Source: Thiomonas delicata
GTDB taxonomy: Bacteria; Pseudomonadota; Gammaproteobacteria; Burkholderiales; Burkholderiaceae_C
Reading direction: 5' to 3'
Assembly: GCF_900088825.1 (NCBI RefSeq)
Contig: NZ_LT592171.1
Coordinates: 398,009 to 462,008, forward strand
Length of the DNA: 64,000 nt
Both the position numbers and the translations under genes were made by a program. Below are positions 8,675 to 18,063 of the stretch, one piece after another (positions within the stretch are counted from its first letter, which is position 1; the number at the start of each line of letters is the position of its first letter). A model generated the notes under the pieces. That model was given only the letters and a program-made list of their open reading frames with translations, searched no databases and was not told where the DNA came from.

Positions 8675-9238
8675 ATGCAAGCATTCAACCCCATCTCGCG
8701 CAAGCACCTGGTTCGCGCCGCGCTCACGGCCCTGTTCGCCACCACCGCCGTGACCGCCCAGGCTGCGCCGGTGCTGATGTCGCCGCAGTGGACCGCCAGC
8801 TTCTGCCAGGCCTGGAACCAGACGCCCCAACTCACCGAGGGCCTCGCCGGCGAATGGCTGCATGACGACAAGGGCCGCGGCTACAAGATCGTCGAGATGT
8901 ACCGCACCGACTGCGGCAAAGGTTCCATGGTCGAACTCAAGATCGTGCCCAAGGACGGCAAGGCCTACTGCACCTACGGCGGCGCGCCCAACACCCCGGC
9001 CAATTTCGATGTGGACTTCCTCATGCACGCCAGCACCAAGAACTGGGAGTCCATGGGCAAGGGCGACCCCGGTCCAATGTGGGCGATGATGAGCGGCAAG
9101 CTCGAATTCCAGGGCCCCAAGCTGGTGGCCATGCGCGCCATCAAGCCTTTCGAGAGCTTCCTGCTCATGGTCGGCAAGGTTCCCGGCGACGCCGGCACCT
9201 GCCCGGCGGCCAGCACCCAGACCAGCGCTGCAAAGTAA
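8675..9238 (+). CDS. Periplasmic SCP-2 sterol-transfer-like protein
   Basis: The product is 187 residues with a clear N-terminal signal peptide ending near VTAQAA, so it is exported. The mature part has four cysteines that could form disulfides. Its C-terminal half (MWAMMSGKLEFQGPKLVAM, then PFESFLLMVGKV) matches the helix-strand pattern at the end of SCP-2 lipid-binding domains, where a DP..LM.MMSGK motif is common. The role is probably binding a hydrophobic ligand in the periplasm; the ligand is unknown. A purine-rich ribosome-binding site (GAGGAGA) precedes the ATG, and a rho-independent terminator follows. Confidence 0.65.
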   Translation: MQAFNPISRKHLVRAALTALFATTAVTAQAAPVLMSPQWTASFCQAWNQTPQLTEGLAGEWLHDDKGRGYKIVEMYRTDCGKGSMVELKIVPKDGKAYCTYGGAPNTPANFDVDFLMHASTKNWESMGKGDPGPMWAMMSGKLEFQGPKLVAMRAIKPFESFLLMVGKVPGDAGTCPAASTQTSAAK

Positions 9239-9277
9239 GAACCGGCCATGCCCGGGCGCAAGCGCCCGGACTTTCCG

Positions 9278-9301
9278 AAGCCCGCATGCTGCGGGCTTTT
9301 T
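9278..9301 (+). terminator. Rho-independent terminator
   Basis: AAGCCCGCA (9278-9286) and TGCGGGCTT (9290-9298) form a perfect 9-bp stem with a 3-base loop, followed directly by T residues to 9301. It closes the + strand gene ending at 9238. Confidence 0.9.
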
Positions 9302-9379
9302 GATGGACGATTGTCCATCCAGCCGAACTTGCTGAATGCAGTTGAAGGTCCGCACCGTGCCGCGATTTCGCCCTGGCCG

Positions 9380-10312
9380 TCAGGTTCGAGACGTCACGTG
9401 TTCTTGCTGCGTCTCCCAGGCGGGCTCGCTGCCGATGGCCTGCACGAGATAGTCGATGAAAACCCGAACCTTGCTCGGCAGATGCCGGTGACTGAGGTAG
9501 ATGGCGTACAGGTTCAGCACCAGGGTCTTGTAATCGCTCAGGATCGGCACGAGGGTTCCACGCCGTAGTTCCTTCGCTACCAGGAAAGTCGGTTGCATGA
9601 TGATGCCCCCGCCGGCCACGGCAAGTTCGCGTAGCAGATCACCGCTGGTGGCGTGGACGGCAGGATGGACCCGCACGCGAGTCACCTTGCCGTCGCCATC
9701 GGTGAACGGCCAGTCGTCACCAGCCCACAGGTAGCTGAAGCTCAAGGTTTCGTGTTGCGCCAATTCGGCGGGCTCGGACGGTGTCCCGTGGCGATTCAGA
9801 TACCCAGGCGCTGCGCAGACCACCATGCTGACGGGCGCGATGCGGCGCGCGATCAGGTTCGGATCGAGCCGGCCGGCGATGCGCAGCGCGACATCGACAC
9901 CTTCGTTGGCCAAGTCGACGACGCGGTCGGACAGGTCGATGTCCAGCCGCAACTGCGGATACCGGGCGCGAAATCCAGGCAGCAATGCCGCCAAGCGCAT
10001 CACGCCGAACGATAACGGCGCTGACACCCGCAGTAGTCCGACCGGTTGTGCTGCCCCTTGGGCGGCAATGGTTTCCGCCTCGGCGATCTGCTCCAGGATG
10101 CCGCGGGCGCGGGCACAGAACTCGGCGCCGGCGTCGGTCAGCGAGAGTCGGCGCGTCGTGCGATTCAGCAAACGCGCGCCCAGATGCGCTTCGAGCGCGC
10201 TGACCTGGCGCGTTACGGCCGCATTCGACGTGTCGAGCGCGGCCGCCGCACGCGCAAAACCGCCGGAATCGACGATCTGCAGCAACACCTTCATTGCGTA
10301 AGTGATGTCCAT
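9380..10312 (-). CDS. LysR-family transcriptional regulator
   Basis: The product is 310 residues from the ATG at 10312 (MDITYAMKVLLQIVDSGGFA). The N-terminal winged helix-turn-helix is visible (FARAAAALDTSNAAVTRQVSA ending at about residue 40, then LLNRTTRRLSLTDAG), followed by the LysR effector domain (GLLRVSAPLSFG, DVALRIAGRLDP). It is closest in feel to the CrgA/AaeR-type group that usually controls a divergent redox gene. An F420-reductase-like gene diverges from it, and the shared 132-base spacer holds an AT-rich dyad suited to LysR binding. The effector is unknown. Confidence 0.9.
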   Translation of the reverse strand: MDITYAMKVLLQIVDSGGFARAAAALDTSNAAVTRQVSALEAHLGARLLNRTTRRLSLTDAGAEFCARARGILEQIAEAETIAAQGAAQPVGLLRVSAPLSFGVMRLAALLPGFRARYPQLRLDIDLSDRVVDLANEGVDVALRIAGRLDPNLIARRIAPVSMVVCAAPGYLNRHGTPSEPAELAQHETLSFSYLWAGDDWPFTDGDGKVTRVRVHPAVHATSGDLLRELAVAGGGIIMQPTFLVAKELRRGTLVPILSDYKTLVLNLYAIYLSHRHLPSKVRVFIDYLVQAIGSEPAWETQQEHVTSRT

Positions 10313-10341
10313 GGAGGCCTCATTTTTTATTTCGATTTTCG

Positions 10342-10362
10342 GAAATATCAATTCCATATTTC
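10342..10362. promoter_or_regulatory. Inverted repeat, probable LysR operator
   Basis: GAAATAT (10342-10348) and ATATTTC (10356-10362) form a perfect dyad with a 7-base spacer containing the T-N11-A pattern. It lies in an unusually AT-rich spacer between the divergent LysR and reductase genes. A second small dyad, GATTT-N4-AAATC, lies at 10376-10389. Confidence 0.5.
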
Positions 10363-10444
10363 AGTCTTTTTTTTCGATTTCATCAAATCTACAGTGGAAC
10401 CCATGGATTCCATGCAACCGCATTCCCAATACAAAGGACACATC

Positions 10445-11068
10445 ATGAACATCACAATCGTCGGCTCGGGCAATATGGGTTCAGCGTTCGCCAAGCAACT
10501 CACGCAGGCTGGCCATCGAGTCAACGTGCTTGGCCGCGACGCAGCCAAGGCACAGGCTCTCGCGGCGCAGTACGCGGCGGCGTCGAGACCGCAAACAACG
10601 GTCGACAGCGACATCGTCATCGTCGCGACCGCCTACGCAGAGGCAGTCGCCGCGCTGCGTGCCGCGGGCTTGCGCGCAGGGCAGATCGTCATCGACATCA
10701 CGAACCCGCTGACCGCCGACTACATGGGACTGACCCTCGGTCACGAGACGTCGGCCGCGGAGCAGATCGCCGCGGCGCTGCCCGAGCAGCGAGTGGTCAA
10801 GGCTTTCAACACCGTATTTGCGCAGGTTCTGGCCGATGGCGCAGATTTTGGTCATGGGCAGAGAGTCCCGACGTTCGTCGCCGGGGACGACTTGCAGGCA
10901 AAGGAGAAGGTGGGCGCGCTGGCGCGCTCGATCGGCTTTGAGGTCATCGACGCCGGCGGCCTGCGCAACGCCCGATACCTCGAACCGCTGGCCGGACTGA
11001 ATATCTATCTCGGCTATGGCGCCGGTCTTGGCACCGCGATCGCCCCAACGTGGTTGCGCAAGGCTTGA
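10445..11068 (+). CDS. NADPH-dependent F420 reductase-like oxidoreductase (NAD(P)-binding)
   Basis: The product is 207 residues from the ATG at 10445, which has AAAGGA just upstream. It begins with a Rossmann dinucleotide motif (MNITIVGSGNMGSAFAKQL), then VNVLGRDAAKA in the NADP-selecting position, and VIDITNPLT, VVKAFNTVFAQVL and LEPLAGLNIYL, all typical of the F420H2:NADP oxidoreductase-like family. Betaproteobacteria normally lack F420, so these homologues probably act on another substrate or merely bind NADP. It diverges from the LysR regulator that probably controls it, and a DoxX gene follows 49 bases later, suggesting a two-gene redox operon. Confidence 0.8.
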   Translation: MNITIVGSGNMGSAFAKQLTQAGHRVNVLGRDAAKAQALAAQYAAASRPQTTVDSDIVIVATAYAEAVAALRAAGLRAGQIVIDITNPLTADYMGLTLGHETSAAEQIAAALPEQRVVKAFNTVFAQVLADGADFGHGQRVPTFVAGDDLQAKEKVGALARSIGFEVIDAGGLRNARYLEPLAGLNIYLGYGAGLGTAIAPTWLRKA

Positions 11069-11117
11069 GCTGTCTGCGCATCCGGATTCGACACCGCCCA
11101 CATCACTGGAGACCGTC

Positions 11118-11528
11118 ATGATCAAGACATCCACCACACCCTACGGCGTTACCTTGTTGCGCGTGAGCCTCGGGGTTCTCTTTCTCGCCCATGTCGGGCT
11201 GAAGATTTTCGTGTTCACGATCCCCGGCTTCGTCGCTTACCTCTCCTCGCTCGGCCTGCCGGCTTTGTTCGCGTATGGCGTGATGGCGCTGGAATTTGCC
11301 GGAGGCTTGGCCCTGATCCTCGGCATCTATGCGCCTTGGGTCGCGTTGCCTCTGGCTCTGGAAATGCTCGGCACCATCGTCATGGTGCATGGCGCCAACG
11401 GCTGGCTCTTCACCAACAAGGGCGGCGGCTGGGAGTACCCGGCTTTCTGGGCGGTCAGCCTCGTCGCGCTGAGTCTGCTGGGTGACGGGGCGCTGGCCTT
11501 GCTGCCGGCACGGACGAAGGTGCGCTGA
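11118..11528 (+). CDS. DoxX-family membrane protein
   Basis: The product is 136 residues with four hydrophobic segments and the family's typical features: an early RVSLGVLFLAHVGLKIFVF helix, the GFVAYLSSLGLP loop, and MVHGANGWLFTNKGGGWEYP before the last helix. DoxX-like proteins are inner-membrane proteins of mostly undefined role, often beside redox or stress genes. This one follows the F420-reductase-like gene, and the pair is probably co-regulated by the divergent LysR protein. The ATG at 11118 is preceded by TGGAGA. Confidence 0.85.
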   Translation: MIKTSTTPYGVTLLRVSLGVLFLAHVGLKIFVFTIPGFVAYLSSLGLPALFAYGVMALEFAGGLALILGIYAPWVALPLALEMLGTIVMVHGANGWLFTNKGGGWEYPAFWAVSLVALSLLGDGALALLPARTKVR

Positions 11529-12237
11529 ATCGATCGAGGTTTCCCGCATCCGCGCCAGTCCGAACCTGTCCCAACCACCACTCCTTCCATATAGGCGGAA
11601 GGAACCGCAACCTCTCCGGGCCCGTTGGGGGAAGCCGAACGGACAAGCTTCGAGTTCGGGCAGTGCCCCTTGACCTGCGCCTTCCGTCGCCAAGATGCGA
11701 AGCCGCAAGCACGAGGCCGGGGAGTCTCCGCAGTTTACCCGAGCGGTCGAGATCGTAGTTCTGGCCTTGATCCCAGGCCCCGGTACGAGTCCCGAGCGCG
11801 TGTCTGCCGCGTGCGGCCTCGGCCAGGCCGAATCTTCAGCACCATGGGGCCGGGATGGATGGCTGCCGTGGCCACGGCAAGGCGTATCCGGTTGATGTCC
11901 ATCAAGATTGACGGCGATTTTTGCGCGGAGAATGGCTTCGGATTTTGCGATTCCCGGAAGATGACTTCGCCATGGGCGTGTCCACGATGGTCTGCAAGTT
12001 TGCATGCATGGGCGGCCGGCTTGACCAACTGCGGTTCTCCACCGTGCCGGTTTCGCCCAGGCCGGGTCCGCGCCTCCCCGGGGTCTCGGCCCACCAAGTC
12101 TTCGCCGCCTTTGCGCGCTGGCCCTGGTGGTTCCTTATCGTTGCCTCGCGGCTGGGTCCGAGCACAGCTTCGATTGGACAGCCCGTGCATCGATCGGTCC
12201 CGGCCACCAACACCTGTCTTTGCATCAGAGGTTCGCC
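11529..12237. other. Non-coding or decayed stretch
   Basis: About 700 bases lie between the DoxX gene and the ArsR-type gene. Open frames exist on both strands, but their translations are low-complexity and rich in Pro, Arg and Ser, and match nothing I recognise. The only structure seen is a short repeat at its start that recurs near 21.3 kb and a small CCTTCC/GGAAGG hairpin around 11584-11603. It may be the remains of a lost gene. Confidence 0.5.
11536..11576. repeat. Short dispersed repeat, copy 1
   Basis: GAGGTTTC ... CAGTCCGAACC ... GTCCCAACC also occurs, with a few substitutions and a short indel, at 21268-21314. Read on the minus strand, both copies encode a similar peptide pattern (GWD..FGL.R..ETSI), so the similarity extends beyond one motif. 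Its nature is unknown. Confidence 0.4.
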
Positions 12238-12651
12238 ATGTCAGCGCAATCGATTTCCTTGCGGATGCTGAGCACTCAGCACGCCGCTGAAGATGAAGCC
12301 ACGGATCGGGTGTTCATCCGAACCGCGGAATTGTTCAGCGCCCTGGCCACGCCTTTGCGCCTGCGTATCCTGAGCGCCATTTGCAACCAGGGAAAAAGCG
12401 TCAATGCCATTGTCGAGGCGGTCGACTCGACACAGCCCAACGTTTCACAACATCTCAAAATGTTGTATTCGGCCGGGATCGTGGCGAAGCGCCGGGTCGG
12501 CAATCAGATGGTTTACCGCGTGCGAAGCGAGGATGTGCTTCAGTTATGCCGCGCCGCTTACACGAAGATCGAAACCGAACTGGATGCGCCCAAACCATCG
12601 GGCCGTTCGACGCAATGGGCCGGGCCCATCAAATTGCCCAGTCAATTTTGA
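12238..12651 (+). CDS. ArsR/SmtB-family transcriptional repressor
   Basis: The product is 137 residues. Residues about 27-105 form the ArsR winged helix: ELFSALATPLRLRILSAICNQ, the recognition helix TQPNVSQHLKMLYSAGIV, then the wing KRRVGNQMVYRV. The usual metal site in the recognition helix (ELCVCDL type) is absent; the only cysteines are C49 and C104. The signal may therefore be redox or sulfur-based rather than a metal, but that is inference. It stands alone after a 700-base stretch with no confident gene, and an AhpD-like gene follows 147 bases later, a possible but unproven target. Confidence 0.85.
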   Translation: MSAQSISLRMLSTQHAAEDEATDRVFIRTAELFSALATPLRLRILSAICNQGKSVNAIVEAVDSTQPNVSQHLKMLYSAGIVAKRRVGNQMVYRVRSEDVLQLCRAAYTKIETELDAPKPSGRSTQWAGPIKLPSQF

Positions 12652-12798
12652 GCCGGCGAGAGGCCTGCGTCGGCCTCGGCGGTGTTTCCGACAGGCTTGC
12701 CGGCCAAGGCAAGCGAGCCATTGCGGACCGCGTAGGCTTGCGCGTCATCGCCGCGGCCGCTCCAATGGGGTCCGCGCGACCCCCGGAGCCTCATTCCC

Positions 12799-13380
12799 AT
12801 GACCGAACGCATCAGCCGCTTCCCCGTTCCCGAACTCGCCGACTTGCCCGATGACATCCGTCATCGCATCCTGGAAGTGCAGGAGCGCAGCGGTTTCGTG
12901 CCGAATGTGTTTCTCGCGCTGGCGCACCGGCCGGATGAGTTTCGCGCCTTCTTCGCCTATCACGATGCGCTGATGCTCAAGCCTTCGGGGCTGACCAAGG
13001 GGGAGAAGGAAATGATCGTCGTGGCCACGAGCGCGGCCAACCACTGCCTGTATTGCGTGGTGGCGCATGGGGCGATTTTGCGCATTCACGAGAAGAATCC
13101 GCAGGTCGCGGACCAGATCGCCACGGACTGGAGCAAGGCCGGGTTGAGCCGGCGGCAGCGGGCGATGCTGGCGTTCGCGTGCAAGGTTGCGCAGCAGGCG
13201 CACGCGGTGGACGATGCCGATTTCGCCGCGTTGTATGCCGTGGGGTTCAGCCACGAGGATGCGTGGGACATTGGCGCCATTGCGGCGTTTTTCGCCTTGT
13301 CCAACCGCATGGCCGGTTTGCTGCGCATGATGCCCAACCCCGAGTTCTACATGCTGGGACGGCTGCCGAAGGCAGGCTGA
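12799..13380 (+). CDS. Peroxidase-related AhpD/CMD-family protein
   Basis: The product is 193 residues. It contains the alkylhydroperoxidase signature C-x2-C-x3-H (C83, C86, H90 in HCLYCVVAHG) on the helix after the conserved GLTKGEKEMIVVA segment. AhpD-fold proteins use this CxxC pair and histidine for peroxide or thiol redox chemistry; this subgroup is annotated as peroxidase-related with unproven substrates. The end (LSNRMAGLLRMMPNPEFYMLGR) is typical of that subgroup. It is cytoplasmic and stands convergent with rng, whose stop codon is 15 bases away. Confidence 0.85.
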   Translation: MTERISRFPVPELADLPDDIRHRILEVQERSGFVPNVFLALAHRPDEFRAFFAYHDALMLKPSGLTKGEKEMIVVATSAANHCLYCVVAHGAILRIHEKNPQVADQIATDWSKAGLSRRQRAMLAFACKVAQQAHAVDDADFAALYAVGFSHEDAWDIGAIAAFFALSNRMAGLLRMMPNPEFYMLGRLPKAG

Positions 13381-13395
13381 ACCCCGGACGCGCGC

Positions 13396-14892
13396 CTACA
13401 GCAGCACGATGTCGAACTGGTGCTGCACGTAGGCGGGTTCCACCTGCAGGGCAATGGGCTTGCCGATGAAGTCCGACAGTTCGGCCAGGTGGGTGCTTTC
13501 CTCCTCCAGGAACAGATCGACCACGGCGTTGGAGGCGACGATGCGGAACTCGCGCGGGCTGAACTGCTTGGCCTCGCGCAGGATCTCGCGCAGGATGTCG
13601 TAGCAGGCGGTGCGCGCGGTCTTCACCTGGCCCTGGCCGCCGCAGGTCGGGCAGGGCTCGCACAGCTGGTGGGCGAGGGATTCGCGGGTGCGCTTGCGCG
13701 TCATTTCCACCAGGCCGAGCTGGGAGAAGCCGTTGACGGTGACCTTCACGCGGTCGCGCGCGAGGGATTTTTTCAACTCGTCGAGCACGGCGGCACGATG
13801 CTGGCTGCTTGCCATGTCGATGAAGTCGATGAGGATGATGCCGCCGAGATTGCGCAGGCGCAGCTGGCGGGCGATGGCATGGGCCGCCTCCAGATTGGTC
13901 TTGAAGATGGTGTCGTCGAAATTGCGCGCGCCGACGAAGCCGCCGGTGTTCACGTCCACCGTGGTCATGGCCTCGGTCTGGTCGACGATCAGGTAACCGC
14001 CCGATTTCAGATCCACGCGCCGGCCCAGGGCCTTTTCGATTTCCTCGTCCACGTTGTACTGCTCGAACAGCGGGCGCTCGCCGCGGTAGAGCTGCAGCCG
14101 GGCGCTGACGCGCGGCATGTATTCGGCGGCGAAGGCCTGCAGGTGCTCGAAGTTCTCGCGCGAGTCGATCTGGATGCTGCGCGTGGCGTCGGTGACGAGG
14201 TCGCGCAGCACGCGCTGGGCCAGGCTGAGTTCCTGGTAGAGCAGGGCGGGGGCCTGGCTCTGGCGCACGCGGGCGTCGATCGTGGCCCAGGTTTTGCGCA
14301 GGTAGGCGATGTCGTCGAGCAACTCGGCGTCCGCCGCGTCCTCGGCATTGGTGCGCACGATGAAGCCCATGCTGGCCTGCGCGTCGTGTTGCTGGGCGAG
14401 GGTGGTCAGGCGCTGGCGCAGGGTCTCGCGCAGGGCGGGGTCGTCGATCTTTTGCGAAATGCCGATATGGCTGTCCTGCGGCAGATGCACCAGCAGGCGC
14501 CCGGCCAGGCTGATCTGCGTCGACAGACGCGCGCCCTTGGCGCCGATGGGGTCCTTGATCACCTGCACCAGCAGCGACTGGCCCTCGAACACCAGTTTCT
14601 CGATGGCGACCGGCTGGGCGCCGGCCTTGGCCTCGGCATTGCCCAGCATGCGTTGCCACAGGTCGGCCACGTGCAGGAAGGCCGCGCGTTCCAGGCCGAT
14701 GTCGACGAAGGCCGACTGCATGCCCGGCAGCACGCGCACCACGCGCCCCAGGTAGACATTGCCGGCCAGGCCGCGCTCCAGGGTGCGCTCGATGTGGATT
14801 TCCTGCACCGCGGCGTGGGCGATGAGGGCCACGCGGGTTTCCTGCGGCGTGATGTTGATCAGCAAGTCTTCCTGCAGACCGGTGTTGTTCAT
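13396..14892 (-). CDS. rng: Ribonuclease G
   Basis: The product is 498 residues, the usual RNase G length, without the long C-terminal scaffold of RNase E. Visible are the S1 RNA-binding region with [20 protein letters not shown] (about 45-65), the catalytic core with [19 protein letters not shown] and IILIDFIDM, which carry the Mg-binding aspartates, and the zinc-link CEPCPTCGG. It processes 16S rRNA 5' ends and some mRNAs. Its ATG overlaps the maf stop codon (ATGA), so the two are translationally coupled at the end of the hemF-nadD-rsfS-rlmH-maf-rng array. Confidence 0.96.
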   Translation of the reverse strand: MNNTGLQEDLLINITPQETRVALIAHAAVQEIHIERTLERGLAGNVYLGRVVRVLPGMQSAFVDIGLERAAFLHVADLWQRMLGNAEAKAGAQPVAIEKLVFEGQSLLVQVIKDPIGAKGARLSTQISLAGRLLVHLPQDSHIGISQKIDDPALRETLRQRLTTLAQQHDAQASMGFIVRTNAEDAADAELLDDIAYLRKTWATIDARVRQSQAPALLYQELSLAQRVLRDLVTDATRSIQIDSRENFEHLQAFAAEYMPRVSARLQLYRGERPLFEQYNVDEEIEKALGRRVDLKSGGYLIVDQTEAMTTVDVNTGGFVGARNFDDTIFKTNLEAAHAIARQLRLRNLGGIILIDFIDMASSQHRAAVLDELKKSLARDRVKVTVNGFSQLGLVEMTRKRTRESLAHQLCEPCPTCGGQGQVKTARTACYDILREILREAKQFSPREFRIVASNAVVDLFLEEESTHLAELSDFIGKPIALQVEPAYVQHQFDIVLL

Positions 14893-15509
14893 ACGGGGAT
14901 TCCAGCTTGTCGCAGCAGTTGCGCGGTTTCGAACAGCGGCAGCCCCATGATGCCGGAGTAGCTGCCGCGCAGATGTTGGATGTAACAGGCCGCGCGCCCC
15001 TGCACGGCGTAGGCGCCGGCCTTGCCGAAGGGCTCGCCGCTGGCCACGTAGTCGTCGATTTGCGTCGGGGTCAGCGCGGCGAAGCGAACCTGGCTCGTGC
15101 TCAGGACTTCGGCCGTGTGCAGGCGCCCGGTGCGGGCCCAGCGCAGCGCCACGGCGGTGAGCACGCGGTGGGCGCGGCCGCTGAGCCGGGCCAGCATGGC
15201 GCGGGCTTCGTCGGCATCGCCTGGTTTGCCCAGAATGCTGCGGCCCAGCGCCACCGTGGTGTCGGCGCACAGGATGGGCGCGTCCGGCAGGCCGCGGCGG
15301 ATCTGGCGCGCCACGGCGGCGTCCAGCTTGAGGCGCGTGACCCGCGTCACATAGGCCGCGGCGGATTCGCCGCGCAGCACCTGTTCCAGCGCTTCGGCAT
15401 CCTCGTCGCTGCCGGGGGCGAGCAGGGCGAAATCCACGCCGATTTGGCGCAGGAGTTCCTGGCGCCGGGGGCTGGCGGAAGCGAGGTCGACACGAGGGCG
15501 TGCGTGCAT
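14889..15509 (-). CDS. maf: Maf-family nucleoside triphosphate pyrophosphatase
   Basis: The product is 206 residues. It shows the Maf N-terminal motif [12 protein letters not shown], the central [14 protein letters not shown] block carrying the catalytic aspartate region, and the [14 protein letters not shown] and [14 protein letters not shown] motifs. Maf enzymes hydrolyse non-canonical or modified nucleotides such as dTTP/UTP or m7GTP to monophosphates; the subfamily specificity cannot be fixed by eye. It overlaps rng by 4 bases. Its start faces the divergent uup gene across about 105 bases. Confidence 0.93.
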   Translation of the reverse strand: MHARPRVDLASASPRRQELLRQIGVDFALLAPGSDEDAEALEQVLRGESAAAYVTRVTRLKLDAAVARQIRRGLPDAPILCADTTVALGRSILGKPGDADEARAMLARLSGRAHRVLTAVALRWARTGRLHTAEVLSTSQVRFAALTPTQIDDYVASGEPFGKAGAYAVQGRAACYIQHLRGSYSGIMGLPLFETAQLLRQAGIPV

Positions 15510-15614
15510 GTGGGCTTGGCGGTGGGGGACAATCGATCATACCGGGCAAGCGCCCCGGCATGCGGCGGTGGCACAATGCCCGCGCCCTCCACCTCCCCAC
15601 AGACCCTTGCCCCC

Positions 15615-17528
15615 ATGGCCGTTCTCAGCGTTTCCGATCTCAGCCTGGCCTACGGCCACCTGCCCCTGCTCGACCATGCCGCCATGGCGCTGGAGGCGGG
15701 CGAGCGCGTCGGCCTGATCGGGCGCAATGGCACCGGCAAGTCCTCGCTGCTGAAAATCCTCGCCGGACTGGAGCGGCCCGACGACGGCCTGGTGCAGACC
15801 CAGCAAGGCCTGCGCCTGATCTATGTGCCGCAGGAGGCGCAGTTTGCCGCCGAATCCACCGTGTTCGACGTGGTCGGCGAGGGCGTGGCCGAGGCGCGCG
15901 AACTGCGCGCCCGCTACGAGGCGCACGCTGCAGGGGAAGACCTGGACGCGCTGCAAACCCGTATCGAGCTGCTGGACGGCTGGAACTGGGAGCAGCGGGT
16001 AGAGCAGACCCTGCAGCGCCTGCAGTTGCAGGGCGAGGCGCGCATCGGCAGCTTGTCGGGCGGGATGCAAAAGCGCGTGGCGCTGGCGCGCGCCCTGGTG
16101 GCGGCGCCCGACGTGCTGCTGCTGGACGAGCCGACCAACCATCTGGACCTCGACGCCATCACCTGGCTGGAAGGCCTGCTCACCGGGTTTCGCGGCAGCG
16201 TCATGCTCATCACCCACGACCGCGCCTTTCTCGACACGGTGGCCACGCGCATCGTGGAACTGGACCGCGGTCAGCTGCGCAGCTACCCCGGCAATTTCAG
16301 CGCCTACGAGGCCCGCAAGGAACAGGAGCTGGCCGGCGAGGCGGTGGCCGCGGCGCGCGCCGACAAGCTGCTGGCCCAGGAGGAGGTGTGGATCCGCAAG
16401 GGCGTGGAAGCGCGGCGTACCCGCAGCAGCAGCCGCATCAACCGGCTGGAGGCCTTGCGCGCGCAGCGCGCGGCGCGGCGCGAAGCGCTCGGCCGCGTGA
16501 AGCTGGAGGTGGACGGCGGGCAGTCCAGCGGACGCATCGTGGCCGCCCTGGAGGGCGTGAGCAAGCGCTTCGGCGACCGCATCGTGGTGCAGGACTTCTC
16601 CGCCACCATTTTGCGTGGCGACAAGGTGGGCATCATCGGCCCCAACGGCGCGGGCAAGACCACCCTGCTCAAGCTCATCCTCGGGGAATTGGAGCCGGAC
16701 GGCGGCGTGGTGCGCCGTGGCACCCGCCTGACGGTGGCGTATTTCGACCAGATGCGCACCGCGCTCGACCCCGACGCCACGCTGGCCGACACCATCAGCC
16801 CGGGTAGCGAGTGGATCGAGATCGGCGGCACGCGCAAGCACGTCATGAGCTATCTGGGCGACTTCCTGTTCGCTCCGGCGCGGGCGAATTCCCCGGTGAA
16901 GTCGCTCTCCGGCGGCGAGCGCAATCGCCTGCTGCTGGCCCGCCTGTTCGCCCGGCCCGCCAACGTGCTGGTGCTGGACGAGCCGACCAACGACCTCGAC
17001 ATCGACACTCTGGAACTGCTGGAGCAACTGCTGCAAAGTTTCGACGGCACGGTGTTCCTGGTCAGCCACGACCGGCGTTTTCTCGACAACGTGGTGACCA
17101 GCACCATCGTGTCCGAGTCCACGCCCGAACACCCCGGCCGCTGGCGCGAATACGAAGGCGGCGTGCAGGACTGGCTGGTGCAGGCCCAGCGCGCGCGCAG
17201 CCTGGCCGCGGCACAGGCGGGCGGTGGCGGCAAGCGTGGCGAGGCCGCGCGGGCCGAAGCTTTGCAAGCGGCAGCACCGGCCGTGGCGGCGGCACCCGCC
17301 AAGGCCAAGCGCAAGCTGAGCTACAAAGAGCAGCGCGAGTTGCAGGAACTGCCCCAGCGCATCGCCGCCCTCGAGGCCGAGCAGAAGGCTCTGGGCGCGC
17401 AACTCGCCGACCCCGATTTCTACAAGACCGCGCCGCAGCGCGCGGGCGAACTGCAAGCCCGTTATGCCGCGATCGAGGAGGAGATGCTGGAACTCCTCGC
17501 GCGCTGGGAGGCGCTGGAAGCCGCCTGA
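15615..17528 (+). CDS. uup: ABC-F ATPase Uup
   Basis: The product is 637 residues with two ABC ATPase domains and no membrane segment. Domain 1 has GRNGTGKSS, LSGGMQKRVA and LLLDEPTNHLD; domain 2 has GPNGAGKTT, LSGGERNRLL and LVLDEPTNDLD. An alanine-rich linker is followed by a C-terminal coiled coil (KRKLSYKEQRELQELPQRI onward) typical of Uup rather than EttA or YheS. Uup is a ribosome- or DNA-associated ATPase linked to precise excision of transposons and to ribosome assembly. It lies on the opposite strand to the flanking maf-rng and rlmH genes. Confidence 0.9.
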   Translation: MAVLSVSDLSLAYGHLPLLDHAAMALEAGERVGLIGRNGTGKSSLLKILAGLERPDDGLVQTQQGLRLIYVPQEAQFAAESTVFDVVGEGVAEARELRARYEAHAAGEDLDALQTRIELLDGWNWEQRVEQTLQRLQLQGEARIGSLSGGMQKRVALARALVAAPDVLLLDEPTNHLDLDAITWLEGLLTGFRGSVMLITHDRAFLDTVATRIVELDRGQLRSYPGNFSAYEARKEQELAGEAVAAARADKLLAQEEVWIRKGVEARRTRSSSRINRLEALRAQRAARREALGRVKLEVDGGQSSGRIVAALEGVSKRFGDRIVVQDFSATILRGDKVGIIGPNGAGKTTLLKLILGELEPDGGVVRRGTRLTVAYFDQMRTALDPDATLADTISPGSEWIEIGGTRKHVMSYLGDFLFAPARANSPVKSLSGGERNRLLLARLFARPANVLVLDEPTNDLDIDTLELLEQLLQSFDGTVFLVSHDRRFLDNVVTSTIVSESTPEHPGRWREYEGGVQDWLVQAQRARSLAAAQAGGGGKRGEAARAEALQAAAPAVAAAPAKAKRKLSYKEQRELQELPQRIAALEAEQKALGAQLADPDFYKTAPQRAGELQARYAAIEEEMLELLARWEALEAA

Positions 17529-17577
17529 GCGCGGCGGTCCTCGACGCCCACACGCCATGCCAGGCCGCAACTCCACC

Positions 17578-18018
17578 ATGCAAGAACTTCGCGACATCGA
17601 TCTGCGCACCGACATCGCCGCCCGCTGGTACGTCAAGCACGAGCGCGTGCAGGTTCGCTTCGCGACGCAGGACGGCGAACTCGCCAGCCGCGAAGGCCCC
17701 AACCGCTACCGTTGCGGCGACGCGCTCGTCACCGGTTCCACCGGCGATTCGTGGAGCGTTTCGCGCGCGCGCTTCGACGCCCGCTACACGCCCGCCGAGC
17801 CGGGCATGGAGGGGCGCGACGGGCTTTACCTCAACCGGCCGATCCCGGTGCTGGCGCGGCGCATGACCGCGCCGTTCACCATGGCCCGCAGCGCCGGCGG
17901 CGACGTGCTGCGCGGCAAGGCAGGCGACTGGGTGCTGCAGTATGCGCCGGGGGATTACGGCGTGGTCGAGCAAGAACGTTTCGCCAAGGTCTATCGACCC
18001 TGCGACGCTCCGGTCTGA
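17578..18018 (+). CDS. PGDYG-motif protein of unknown function
   Basis: The product is 146 residues from the ATG at 17578; an in-frame ATG at 17557 would add seven residues. It is soluble and has the motif YAPGDYGVVEQERFAKVY near its C-terminus, the signature that names the PGDYG family. An RYRCGDALVTGSTGDSWSVSR block precedes it, and the overall look suggests a small beta-rich domain. It starts 50 bases after uup and is probably co-transcribed with it. No enzymatic motif is evident. Confidence 0.75.
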   Translation: MQELRDIDLRTDIAARWYVKHERVQVRFATQDGELASREGPNRYRCGDALVTGSTGDSWSVSRARFDARYTPAEPGMEGRDGLYLNRPIPVLARRMTAPFTMARSAGGDVLRGKAGDWVLQYAPGDYGVVEQERFAKVYRPCDAPV

Positions 18019-18063
18019 CACGTCCTTGCGGTTGCCGGGGCGGTCCGCGTGCCGTGCGCGCGT

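Noticed and set aside
11529-12237. Several open frames on both strands as candidate genes
   Set aside because: No ribosome-binding site, no recognisable domain, and composition dominated by Pro, Arg, Ser and Gly.
12238-12651. ArsR protein as a persulfide sensor of SqrR/BigR type
   Set aside because: It has two cysteines (C49, C104), but neither lines up with the SqrR sensing pair when the flanking helices are aligned by eye. Only a general ArsR call is supported.
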